In this document: positions 1-10,790 of the stretch, one piece after another
Position numbering within the stretch: the stretch's first letter is position 1
Layout of the letters: each line of letters begins with the position of its first letter
NCBI RefSeq assembly: GCF_000090795.2
Contig: NW_003546361.1
Coordinates: 36,197-71,915, forward strand
Reading direction: 5' to 3'
Source of the DNA: Amphimedon queenslandica
Lineage: Eukaryota; Porifera; Demospongiae; Haplosclerida; Niphatidae
Length of the DNA: 35,719 bases
Notes under the pieces: generated by a model
The model's database searches: none
What the model saw: the letters and a program-made list of their open reading frames with translations, nothing else
Told to the model about the DNA's origin: nothing
Made by a program: the position numbers and the translations under genes

Positions 1-2453
<2,453 letters not shown>

Positions 2454-2707
2454 AGCCACTGCTACGCACAGCCGACTGAGCCCGTGAGCCCAGGGCACAC
2501 TGCACTGCACTGCACAGCAGTGGCTACTTCACTTGTCTGGATCATGTGACATACCAAATTGGGTGGAGCTTATTATTAATTTTTGGAGAGCAAAAACATT
2601 ATGATTATCTAAACAAAAATATATTCAGGAAAACAATAATAATTACTACACTTAAGTACTGTACATGCATACATGTGGATCTATAGTCTAATGTTATTTC
2701 TAATTTG

Positions 2708-3787
2708 CTATTCCATTGTCATTTTTGGTTTCTTTGTTTCCTTTGAGTCCTTCCCAATCATCATCTTCACCCAGACATCAGAGACCTTCCTGTCAGCTTT
2801 AGTCACTCCACTGAAGTCCACAGTCTGCAGCTGTGGTATGTGAGTCACAATGTACTGCCTGTAGCCGGAAACTGATTCTATTGGGTTCCCATGAAGACTT
2901 AGAGATTTAAGTCTTGTTAGTGCTACAAGTTTATCCACCTCTTTAAGTCTTTTAATGTTATTACCATGTAGATATATCATTGTTAAGTTTGGGAGTTGGA
3001 GGAGTGCCTGTAGAAAAGAAGAAAGTGGATGAAACAGTAGTGAAAAACTAAAAATTTAGTGACACACAATCCATTGCAGGATTTCCCACAGGATCAATAA
3101 TTTTTATACCTCATCGATTGTTTTTAAGTCATTGAATGACAGATCAAGCCATTGTAAGTGTTGATGTGGTTCAATTATCATTTGATCCAGTGTTTCAATA
3201 AATCCTTCCCAACTGGCCAGCATGTTATTATTAACTCTCAAAGCAGTAGCTTTAACTGCCTCCAGTGGACTGGCTTCATCATCATCTGCTAAATCATACT
3301 ATAGTAAAGAATAAAGATAATGTTACGACCTGGAATGATAAAGAGAGGGCACTGAAATATAAAGATACATGTAGAAGTATGCAATATGTTGATTCATGCT
3401 CAAATAATGAAAACACTGGGACTTTTACAGGACTAAAACTTCTTAGTTTCTCAAGGCTCTTATTGATGTTGTGATTGACACAGAATTAGATTCAAGAGAG
3501 GAGGATTGGATAAAAACTGATACAAAATTAATGATTGGTACTTGCCACTGCTTTGCTGTCTCTTGATCTTGACTTCTCCTTCAGTATATCTAAAAGCAAC
3601 ACCAACAAACAAGTGAAAAAAGTTGAAAAAACTCCTTTACAACCTGCATTATCTTACCAGAGAAAACTGATACTGCCTTAAACGAATAGTCCAGTGGATA
3701 AATGATCTCTTTGTGTGAGTCAAGGAGAGAGGTTGGCTCTTTCGTCTCGCTTTGCTCTTTTCGTCTTTTGGCTACAGCGGCAGCCAT
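2708..3787 (-). CDS. LRRC51: Leucine-rich repeat-containing protein 51 orthologue
   Basis: Four minus-strand exons: 3658-3787, 3542-3589, 3110-3288 and 2708-3007. Splice phases agree and yield 218 residues plus a TAG stop. I recognise the family from an N-terminal PLDYSFK motif, the leucine-rich block LQWLDLSFNDL, then LYLHGN-type and LSLHGNPIE repeats, and the capping segment DFSGVTKADRKVSDVW, which is the LRRC51 signature. Vertebrate LRRC51 is a small LRR protein of roughly this length, associated with ciliated cells. The start at 3787 (MAAAVAKRR) is preferred; the frame is open further upstream, but that would run into the shared promoter. For exon 3, the acceptor at 3288 is chosen because the nearby alternative at 3298 gives a stop with the preceding exon. 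The gene is divergent from the rhamnosidase at 3894. Confidence 0.88.
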
Positions 3788-3893
3788 CTTGTTACCCGTC
3801 GCTATAGCAACAATACAAGACCACGCCTTATTTGAGCCACCCACGCATTCTAAAGGTGTGGCTGACCTTTTGCAAAGCAAGCTAGCTGCAAGC
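3788..3893. promoter_or_regulatory. Bidirectional promoter between LRRC51 and the GH78 gene
   Basis: Only 106 bp separate the two divergent start codons, so the core promoters of both genes must lie here or overlap the coding ends. No clear TATA box is seen. The region contains the X-box listed separately. Confidence 0.6.
3798..3811. promoter_or_regulatory. RFX X-box motif
   Basis: GTCGCTATAGCAAC fits the X-box consensus RYYNYY-N(1-3)-RRNRAC at every position with a 2-bp spacer. RFX factors use this site to switch on ciliary genes in animals. It lies 11 bp upstream of the LRRC51 start codon. Confidence 0.6.
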
Positions 3894-6800
3894 ATGCAAA
3901 AAATGAGCAACATTATGTCTATCCTTTTACTTTCTCTTTTAGCAGCACAAGTCTATGCTAATGCTGGTCCACTGCCTCCATTTAACCTCCAATGTGAGAG
4001 GAACTTGGTTGGACTGGGAGACAAAGAGATGAAAAGTCTTGGAAACAGACATCACTTTGCAACTGAGAATCCTAACCCTCTCTTATCATGGAGTATATCT
4101 CACAGTGAGAGGGGAGAGGTCCAGACTGGATTTAAAGTGATTGTGAGCAAAAAGGCTGACTTCTCTAATATTATTTGGGAGGGTCGACCTGAGGCAGGAA
4201 AAGAAGGAGAACAAGAGATCAGGTATGATGGACCACCGCTTGTTGGAGGTGACGTATACCTCTGGAAGGTAACATGGTGGGATAGCAAAGGTGCTTCAGT
4301 TACCAGTAAAGAGATTGGGCACTTTATGGCAGTCACACTGACAGATGAAGATTGGAGCAACGCAAAATGGATAGCACCTCCAAAAATGACTACTGCACCA
4401 ACTTACGTGAAGGAAGTCTCCACTGACAATAAGCCAGTGAGTAAGGCAACCCTCTATATATCTGGATTAGGGTTTTTCAGAGCTTACATCAATGGAGCAG
4501 ATCTCAATAGAAGAGCTGACCCACCCATAGCTCTTAATCCAGGCTGGACTAACTATGAAATGAGAGCTGCTTACATGGCCTTTGATATAACTCAGTTAAT
4601 GACTACAAGCCAGAACGAAATAAAAATAGCACTGGGAGAAGGATGGAGAAATATTTCACAGTTTCCACCACACGATTCATTCCCTAAAACAGACAGCAGT
4701 CCTTATGTCCTGAGACTTATACTGACTATAATCCTAAAAGATACTTCGTCAACAAAAATGGCAATATACAGCGATGGCTCTTGGGACGTCCAGACATCAA
4801 GCATACAAGATAATTCCATTTATAACGGAGAGTTCTATGATGCTACCACTACACCCACTGTCATTGGTAAAGCAGTTGAGACTACTGGTCCCTCTGGAGT
4901 TATGTATCTACCTTCAATGCCCTACATAGCTGAGGTTGAGTCTGATAAACCAGTATCTATCACACCTGATCCTCATAGCAGTGATGACCACAGTAAGCAA
5001 GTTATAGACTTTGGTTTAAATGCAGCTGGAGTGATACGTATTAATGTGGCAGATGTACCTAAAGGACAATCTTTCACTATGAATCATGCTGAGATATTGA
5101 CCCATCCACCTTATGGGCCTAAAGATGGATCACTTTACTATGATAACTTGCGTGATGCTCATCCATTGGACTACTATACATCAAGTGGAAGTGAAAAAAC
5201 CTTCCAACCAGTCTTCACTTATCATGGATTCCGATATGCTCTAGTTTCTGGTTTTCCACGTAAACTAATGACAGACGATCTCTCAAAGATTCACATACAC
5301 ACTTATCTCAAGCCTAACAGCAACTTCTCAACCTCAAGTCAAATCCTCAATAACATTCAGCTCAATGTCATCAGGGGCCAGCTCTCAAATCTAATGAGTG
5401 TTCCGACTGATTGTGATCAAAGAAACGAGAGATTAGGTTGGATGGGTGATGCAGGTCTCTCTGCTGATGGAATGGCTCTTAATTTTCACATGGAGAGTTT
5501 CTTTCCTCACCGAACAATGCTAATGAGAGATGAGCAAATGAATGGGTCAGTCCCTGATGTAGTTCCTTTCTATCATGGTGGTGGGCGACCTTCAGACCCA
5601 TCTTGGGGAGCTGCGTATCCACAGACAGTGTGGGTACTCTGGAAGTATTACGGTGATACCAGCACTGCTAAAGCCTACTACGAAGGATTACTTGAGTACA
5701 TTAACTTTGTCGAGTCTCAGGTTCCATCACAAGGGATTGCAAAGCTAGCTGGTCGATATGGTGATTGGGTTCCACCTCCTCCAAGTAAAAAAATCAACAA
5801 CAATTATCCATCTGCTTTTAGCTTCATGCAAAACATACAGCAAGTAGCAGAAATGGCTGACGCATTGGGTGACACTGCTAATGCTACTAAATTAAAAGCA
5901 CTATTCTCAAAACATGCTGATGAATTCAACAAAGCATTCTATTCTAATTACCAGTACCTTGATGACATGCAGATAAGCTATGCACTGCCATTTGTCCTAG
6001 GCATAGTACCAGAAGCAGACAAAGACAAAGTAGCTGCTAATTTCATTCATAAAATAACAGACACTGATAAGAGTCACGTTACATCTGGTATAGTGGGTGT
6101 CAAAGCTCTGCTACCAGCACTATCTCAATTGAAACAACATGATCTAGCAGTCACTATGGCAAGTCAAATAGATTACCCAAGCTGGGGGTACATGATTCAC
6201 AATACTGATGAACCAGCTACTACAATATGGGAGCTATGGAATGCTAACACTGCTGGCCCTGGCATGAACTCTCGCAATCATCACATGTTTTCAAGTGTTA
6301 GCTCATGGCTGCAAACAGATATGATTGGACTCAAACAAAGAAAGGATAGTATTGGCTTTAAAGCTATTGAGCTCCATCCTGCTCAATCACTTGATATAGC
6401 GAAGGCAAGTATACAGTTAGAGCATCCAAAGCCTATACACTATTCATGGCATAGGCAAGGCGGGCTGCAGTGTGGTAAGACAGCTGAAGAGAAGACATCA
6501 CTTACAAAAGGTCTGAGTATTTCCTGTGGAGAGGGTACTATAACAAAGATCTCATTCGCTTCTTTTGGAAACCCAGAGGGAACATGTGGATATCATCGTA
6601 TTGGTAGCTGTCATTATCCTCAGAGCAACAAAATTGTTGAACATTATTGCCTTAATAAAACTGAATGTACAATACCAACTGGTGCTGCTCATTGGTACAG
6701 TGATGGTGATCTTTGTCCTGATATTCCAGTCAAGTGGCTCACAGTAGCTGTAGTATGCACAACATCAGAAGAAATACCAACTTACAGCTACTCATCACTG

Positions 6801-7328
6801 ACTGTTAATGCAAACATACCAATTGGGAGTACAGCTAAGCTTCATGTACCTGCTTATGGCTTGAGTAACATGAAGATCTATGATGCCAATGAATTAATAT
6901 ACACAGACAATCGCCTCCTTTCATCAACTGGAGGAATAGAAACAGTTCAATGGAACAGCATTAGAAACACACTAGAGGTATCACTAGTATCTGGATATTA
7001 TGAATTACGAGTGAAGGGATCTCCTTCACAAGAAACAAAGAGAATTACTAGCAGTTCTAATGCAACACTCTCATGCTCTAAAGGTCGTCGTATCACAAAC
7101 ATTGATTGGGTATCTTATGGTAATCCAACCGTGGATGGAGATGATGGTAGTCTTTCATTGGGTAGCTGTCATTCTGGTGCCAGTCGCTACATCATTGAGA
7201 GCAAGTGTCTTGGTAAGGAGAGGTGCTACCTGTCATCACTGGAGCAGTCTTTTGGATTCATATCTTGTTCTAAGCTAGTTGAAGAGATGAAGATTGCTGT
7301 TCAATATTCTTGTAATAACCATACCTAA
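3894..7328 (+). CDS. Secreted alpha-L-rhamnosidase (GH78) with two SUEL-type lectin domains
   Basis: Single exon, 1144 residues from the ATG at 3894. The frame is open back to 3702, but that part overlaps LRRC51 exon 1; 3894 gives a signal peptide (hydrophobic core SILLLSLLAAQVYA). The order follows bacterial-type GH78: an N-terminal sandwich (LSWSI...RGEVQTGFKVIVS), a WIAPP junction, a carbohydrate-binding-like domain (LYISGLGFFRAYING), then the (alpha/alpha)6 barrel. The barrel carries DCDQRNERLGWMGDAG near residue 505, whose Glu is the expected general acid, and TTIWELWNA near 778, whose Glu is the expected base. After residue 855 a SUEL galactose-binding domain (about 859-955, ending VAVVC) sits between YSWHRQGG and the rest of the C-terminal sandwich (NIPIGSTAKLHVPAYG). 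A second SUEL domain closes the protein (about 1059-1141). It likely removes terminal rhamnose from extracellular glycans, with the lectins tethering it to sugar. The lack of introns next to multi-exon neighbours hints at acquisition from bacteria. Confidence 0.9.
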   Translation: MQKMSNIMSILLLSLLAAQVYANAGPLPPFNLQCERNLVGLGDKEMKSLGNRHHFATENPNPLLSWSISHSERGEVQTGFKVIVSKKADFSNIIWEGRPEAGKEGEQEIRYDGPPLVGGDVYLWKVTWWDSKGASVTSKEIGHFMAVTLTDEDWSNAKWIAPPKMTTAPTYVKEVSTDNKPVSKATLYISGLGFFRAYINGADLNRRADPPIALNPGWTNYEMRAAYMAFDITQLMTTSQNEIKIALGEGWRNISQFPPHDSFPKTDSSPYVLRLILTIILKDTSSTKMAIYSDGSWDVQTSSIQDNSIYNGEFYDATTTPTVIGKAVETTGPSGVMYLPSMPYIAEVESDKPVSITPDPHSSDDHSKQVIDFGLNAAGVIRINVADVPKGQSFTMNHAEILTHPPYGPKDGSLYYDNLRDAHPLDYYTSSGSEKTFQPVFTYHGFRYALVSGFPRKLMTDDLSKIHIHTYLKPNSNFSTSSQILNNIQLNVIRGQLSNLMSVPTDCDQRNERLGWMGDAGLSADGMALNFHMESFFPHRTMLMRDEQMNGSVPDVVPFYHGGGRPSDPSWGAAYPQTVWVLWKYYGDTSTAKAYYEGLLEYINFVESQVPSQGIAKLAGRYGDWVPPPPSKKINNNYPSAFSFMQNIQQVAEMADALGDTANATKLKALFSKHADEFNKAFYSNYQYLDDMQISYALPFVLGIVPEADKDKVAANFIHKITDTDKSHVTSGIVGVKALLPALSQLKQHDLAVTMASQIDYPSWGYMIHNTDEPATTIWELWNANTAGPGMNSRNHHMFSSVSSWLQTDMIGLKQRKDSIGFKAIELHPAQSLDIAKASIQLEHPKPIHYSWHRQGGLQCGKTAEEKTSLTKGLSISCGEGTITKISFASFGNPEGTCGYHRIGSCHYPQSNKIVEHYCLNKTECTIPTGAAHWYSDGDLCPDIPVKWLTVAVVCTTSEEIPTYSYSSLTVNANIPIGSTAKLHVPAYGLSNMKIYDANELIYTDNRLLSSTGGIETVQWNSIRNTLEVSLVSGYYELRVKGSPSQETKRITSSSNATLSCSKGRRITNIDWVSYGNPTVDGDDGSLSLGSCHSGASRYIIESKCLGKERCYLSSLEQSFGFISCSKLVEEMKIAVQYSCNNHT

Positions 7329-7459
7329 TGTGCAACTGTGCATGATATTACTGGCTAATATCATGCTATTTGCTATTTGCTGAATGCTATAGCTGCCATA
7401 AATACTATCTGCTATTGCAATTTTTTTATATAAAGATTTCACAACAAAATAGTAGAGAT

Positions 7460-7465
7460 AATAAA
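7460..7465 (+). terminator. Poly(A) signal of the rhamnosidase gene
   Basis: AATAAA lies 132 bp after the TAA stop, the first canonical hexamer downstream. Confidence 0.45.
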
Positions 7466-7506
7466 CTAATAATTAATACACACATGTATGTACCATGATA
7501 TGGTAG

Positions 7507-8046
7507 TTAAGATGTACAGAACACTTGTAATCTGTTCTTTTCCAATGATACATCGAGTGGTACAGCTTCAAATGGCTCACCATCCACACTATACCAGTAC
7601 TGAGGGATCAAACCAGCATCACCAGTACTAGAATCAGTTTTACTAGTAGTGCTAGTATTAGTGGATGGTCTAATGTTGAAGTCATTTGAAGAGATTGATT
7701 CTGTGGAAAGACCATTTCCCAAGTTAGTGGCCTTCTTCTTTGCAAAACTTCTGTAAAATCTTTAAAAAAAGAAATAAAATTTAAATTTTAGGTTAAGAAT
7801 TCCTTTTCCCTAGCTTGCTCTCTCTTTCTGGGCCCAGCAGTCTTACCCTTGTTTTATAAAAGCTGATTTTTTAGTTAATTCTGAAGGCAGCCATGATAGT
7901 ACTAAGAATCCTTCTCTCTCTTCCTCAATATTAAATCCAACTATGTCAACACTTCTTCTTAGAGGAGCAACAGGAGGAGAAATGGCAGCTTTATTCTCTC
8001 CTTTCTCTCTTTCTGTTATATTCAATATGAAACCCATTGGCCATTT
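7507..8046 (-). CDS. AGK: Acylglycerol-kinase-like protein, last two coding exons only
   Basis: Two minus-strand exons, 7847-8046 and 7507-7750, join in phase (GG|A) across a 96-bp intron to give about 147 residues ending FCTS plus TAA. The C-terminal segment QYWYSVDGEPFEAVPLDV...LQVFC resembles the conserved end of acylglycerol kinase, the mitochondrial lipid kinase of the diacylglycerol-kinase fold. The upstream exon begins after an acceptor at 8047-8048 with KWPMGF. The catalytic N-terminal two thirds of an AGK (about 420 residues) should follow on the minus strand above 8050, but I find no coding exon there; from about 8117 the sequence belongs to the receptor array. Either the array sits in a long intron, or this is a truncated remnant, or the assembly is wrong. 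The identification rests on the C-terminal motif and is moderate. Confidence 0.55.
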
Positions 8047-8442
8047 CTATAGATAAAAAGAGAATTTAATGTACATGTACATACACTGTAATAAAGTATA
8101 ACATTATACATGTTGTATAGAAAGTTTAAGCTAATTCCAATCAAGTTTGGATTTTTTACAAACTTTTAAAGTTGCTAAGAAATTGAGGAAATTACTAATA
8201 GCAATGCAATACTGTATAGGAGGAAGTTTTCATTGCCAGAAAATTTGACAAATGTGTATCTGTATCTATATATGGATGACATAGATATACTACTAAAGGA
8301 TGTTGCAATTAAATGGTTACAATAACTAGTCATGCATTTAACAGTCAAACATTAAAATATGAATGCAATGAATCAGTATATTAACAATAGTATAAACAAA
8401 GTTTATAATTTTAATCCACAATCATCATCTTTTTATCAAGCA
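8047..8442 (+). other. 5' edge of the array: unit boundary and promoter block
   Basis: From about 8117 the sequence matches intergenic sequence upstream of the truncated copy at 29967 (same order of blocks near 29425-29480 and 29750-29830), so the array begins here. The last 110 bp (8330-8442) hold a diverged form of the 5' block found before other copies. Confidence 0.55.
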
Positions 8443-9900
8443 ATGGAAGGAGAGCAGAGTCAAGTCTATGAGAATCTAAACCGTGAGACTATCAATGAGG
8501 ACAATGTATATGAATTTTCTCAAGTGGTAGTTACTGAAGAAAGGAGGGCTGAAGAGAGGAGAGCTGAACAACCTGAGAATATCAAGAAAAGGAAACCAAA
8601 AACGTGGAATAAATCAATCATCCATACAGTATTACTGTCACTGATAGTAATACTACAGGTTGGTATCCTTTGCTTGCTACTGGCTCAAATGTCTACAAGA
8701 GATACAACATGTACTACTGGAGCTACTACTGGAGCTACTACTGGAGCTACTGCTGGTAACAATGAATATCCTAACTTCACTCAATGGGCTAATGGTATAG
8801 TGTCTAGAGTTAACCAGAGCCTTCCTGACTTTAATGAATGGGCTAATGGTATTATCTGTAAAGTTAGTAGCAATGTAACAGGGAGCCTTCCTGACTTCAA
8901 TGAATGGGCTAATGGTGTATCACAAAATACCCTTCAACTATTTCAGAACAATACCAACTTCACTGAACTTGATAAACAAATCTTACAAACTACAAGAGAT
9001 TCTGCACAAAAGCTCATTAACATTGTCAATATTCTCTCTAATCTACAAGACACCAGTACTTCGACTGCAGGAGTAGTTGATGATACATTTTTGTCCATTA
9101 TACACCTTTTATTGTTACATAACTCATCACTTGGTTTGTCAACATCATGTGAGCACATCAAAACCCTAATACCTACCAGTCCATCAGGTTATTATACTTT
9201 GGGTAATGGATCAACTACTTATACTGCTTACTGTAATATGGGAACATTGTGTGGTTCAGGAGGAGGATGGACAAGACTAGCATATCTGGATATGACTGAT
9301 GCTACACAGAACTGTCCTTCTGGGTTTAGACTGTACCAGTCAGGAGGAGTTAGAGCTTGTGGTAGAAATAGCAGCAGTGGTGGTTGTGTATCAGTTCAGT
9401 TCCCATCTAATGGTATCAGTTATTCTCAGATATGTGGTAGAGTAACAGGATATCAATATGGTCACACTGATGGCCTGCATTTTTGGAATAATAATATTGA
9501 TGATAATTATCTTGAAGGTATTAGTATCACTCGTGGGTCTCCTCGTCAACATGTCTGGTCACTAATTTCTGGTATTAGTGAATCAAGCTCTGCATCAAAT
9601 GCATGTCCATGTAATAACGACAGTACAGTATCAGTGCAGTCTTTTATTGGTAATAACTACTTCTGTGAATCAGGTACTAATGCTAGCTACCCATCTAGTA
9701 TTCTCTACACATCTGATCCACTCTGGGATGGTGAAGGTTGTGATTCTCTTGAATCACCTTGTTGTAATGTTCCTGGTATCCCATGGTTTCACAGAGACTA
9801 TGGTAGCAATACCACTACTGACTATATTGAGTTGAGGGTCTGTGCTAGCGTTAGTTCTGAAAACATTCCTGTCAGTAACATTGAAATTTATGTCAAATAA
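8443..9900 (+). CDS. Array receptor 1: type II membrane protein with FReD/intelectin-like head
   Basis: 485 residues, single exon. The ATG at 8443 is chosen over the in-frame 8359 because the context tatcaagcaATGGAAGGAG is shared by the family. Parts in order: cytoplasmic tail (1-57) with Tyr9 (YENL) and Tyr23 (YEFSQV), Glu/Arg-rich middle and basic KKRKPKTW before the membrane; one anchor (about 59-82), type II by the positive-inside rule; a Thr/Gly linker (GATTGATTGAT); three stalk repeats built on (N/D)F(T/N)(Q/E)WANG; a helical segment (LDKQILQTTRDSAQKLINIV); and the head from Ser235. The head starts like fibrinogen-related or intelectin domains (SC..I..SGYY.L...YCNM...GGGWTRLAYLDM). It continues with NCPSGFRLYQSGGVRACGR, VSITRGSPRQHVW-type, CPCN, FIGNNYFCESG, DPLWDG, CCNVPGIPWFHRDYG and TTDYIELRVC motifs that I cannot place in a named family. 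Oddities here: an extra stalk cysteine (about Cys139) that could pair subunits, and a diverged C-terminus (ENIPVSNIEIYVK). Confidence 0.9.
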   Translation: MEGEQSQVYENLNRETINEDNVYEFSQVVVTEERRAEERRAEQPENIKKRKPKTWNKSIIHTVLLSLIVILQVGILCLLLAQMSTRDTTCTTGATTGATTGATAGNNEYPNFTQWANGIVSRVNQSLPDFNEWANGIICKVSSNVTGSLPDFNEWANGVSQNTLQLFQNNTNFTELDKQILQTTRDSAQKLINIVNILSNLQDTSTSTAGVVDDTFLSIIHLLLLHNSSLGLSTSCEHIKTLIPTSPSGYYTLGNGSTTYTAYCNMGTLCGSGGGWTRLAYLDMTDATQNCPSGFRLYQSGGVRACGRNSSSGGCVSVQFPSNGISYSQICGRVTGYQYGHTDGLHFWNNNIDDNYLEGISITRGSPRQHVWSLISGISESSSASNACPCNNDSTVSVQSFIGNNYFCESGTNASYPSSILYTSDPLWDGEGCDSLESPCCNVPGIPWFHRDYGSNTTTDYIELRVCASVSSENIPVSNIEIYVK

Positions 9901-10534
9901 CTCAGTGATTATAGTAGTGTGGTAACATTAGTAGTGAGTGACATGTAATACCTTATTGTGTCATCAAGAGTGTTGTCATTAATTAGAATAATGTGTTTGT
10001 TTCATAATTTAAAGAGTCAAAAGTTTGTGCATGACACAGCCGAATGAATAATATTACCATATCAATAACAACTAATAAAATGCATACATATCAGTGTGTG
10101 AATAAATAATTTTTTACTTAATTACAATTAGTTAATCATAAAAACACTACCTTAAGTATTGTCTATGCTTAAAGCCACTATGACTATTATTTAATGTCAT
10201 GGAGTACATCTCACAGTGAGAGGAGATTATTATTATTGGAGTCACAATTTTAAAAGATGCATCAAACACTAATGGACCAGAACCTTGTAATTTTAAATAT
10301 TCAGCATTGTTCTTATATACAATACCCACTCATGACATTCTACCAAATAAGTGATTATTAGTTTTAGGTCATCATTACTTTAATTGAAATAGTTGCAATA
10401 ACTATTCATACAGCTAGCTAACAAGTGTATAGTCTCACATTAAAATATGAACTTAATAAAATCAGTTTATTACTGATAGTTAATGACTCTGAACATTATA
10501 GATAGTTTAGCAATAGTCATCATCCTCTTATCAA
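9901..10534 (+). other. Intergenic region with a rhamnosidase-gene relic and promoter block
   Basis: No gene. AATAAA occurs at 10074 and 10101 and could serve array receptor 1. A 27-bp stretch at 10197-10223 matches the rhamnosidase gene (see findings). The final part (about 10385-10530) is the array 5' block, including aacttaataaaatcagttta. Confidence 0.6.
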
Positions 10535-10787
10535 GCATAGGAAGGAGGTGAGCAAAGCCAAGCCTATGAGAGCCTCAACTGCAACAATATCAATAATGAA
10601 TGGTCAAGGTTGTGGTGGCATTGAATCACCTTGTTGTAATGTTCCTGGTATCCCATGGTTTCACAGAGACTATGGTAGCAATACCACTACTGACTATATT
10701 GAGTTGAGGGTCTGTGGAGATTATCATTCTAATGCTGCAGGAGGTGAAGACAGTCCTGTTAGTTATTATGAGATTTATGTTAAGTAG
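10535..10787 (+). pseudogene. Array pseudogene: mutated 5' end fused to 3' end
   Basis: The usual start context is present but the initiator reads ATAG, followed by a recognisable, frame-damaged version of the first 15 codons. After about 25 poorly aligning bases it jumps to the last 60 codons (GQGCGGIESPCCNV... to YYEIYVK and stop). Roughly 1.2 kb including the membrane anchor and most of the head is deleted. The C-terminal part is intact and close to the copy at 18486 (AAGGEDSPVSYYEIYVK). Confidence 0.85.
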
Positions 10788-10790
10788 TAA

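Noticed and set aside
3265..3474. Small plus-strand frame over LRRC51
   Set aside because: Overlaps an LRRC51 exon and intron antisense; no conserved features.
3702..3893. 64-residue N-terminal extension of the rhamnosidase
   Set aside because: Overlaps LRRC51 exon 1 and the shared promoter, and would bury the signal peptide; the ATG at 3894 is better.
7060..7278. Frame inside the rhamnosidase gene
   Set aside because: Out-of-frame shadow of the second lectin domain.
8443..8530. Classical ITAM in the tail
   Set aside because: The tyrosines are 14 residues apart (ITAM about 10-12) and the second motif has Ser, Cys or Arg instead of Leu/Ile at +3.
9578..9835. His/Val-rich plus-strand frames repeated inside every head domain
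   Set aside because: They recur because the conserved DNA block has an open second frame; the family frame is supported by protein conservation and this one is not.
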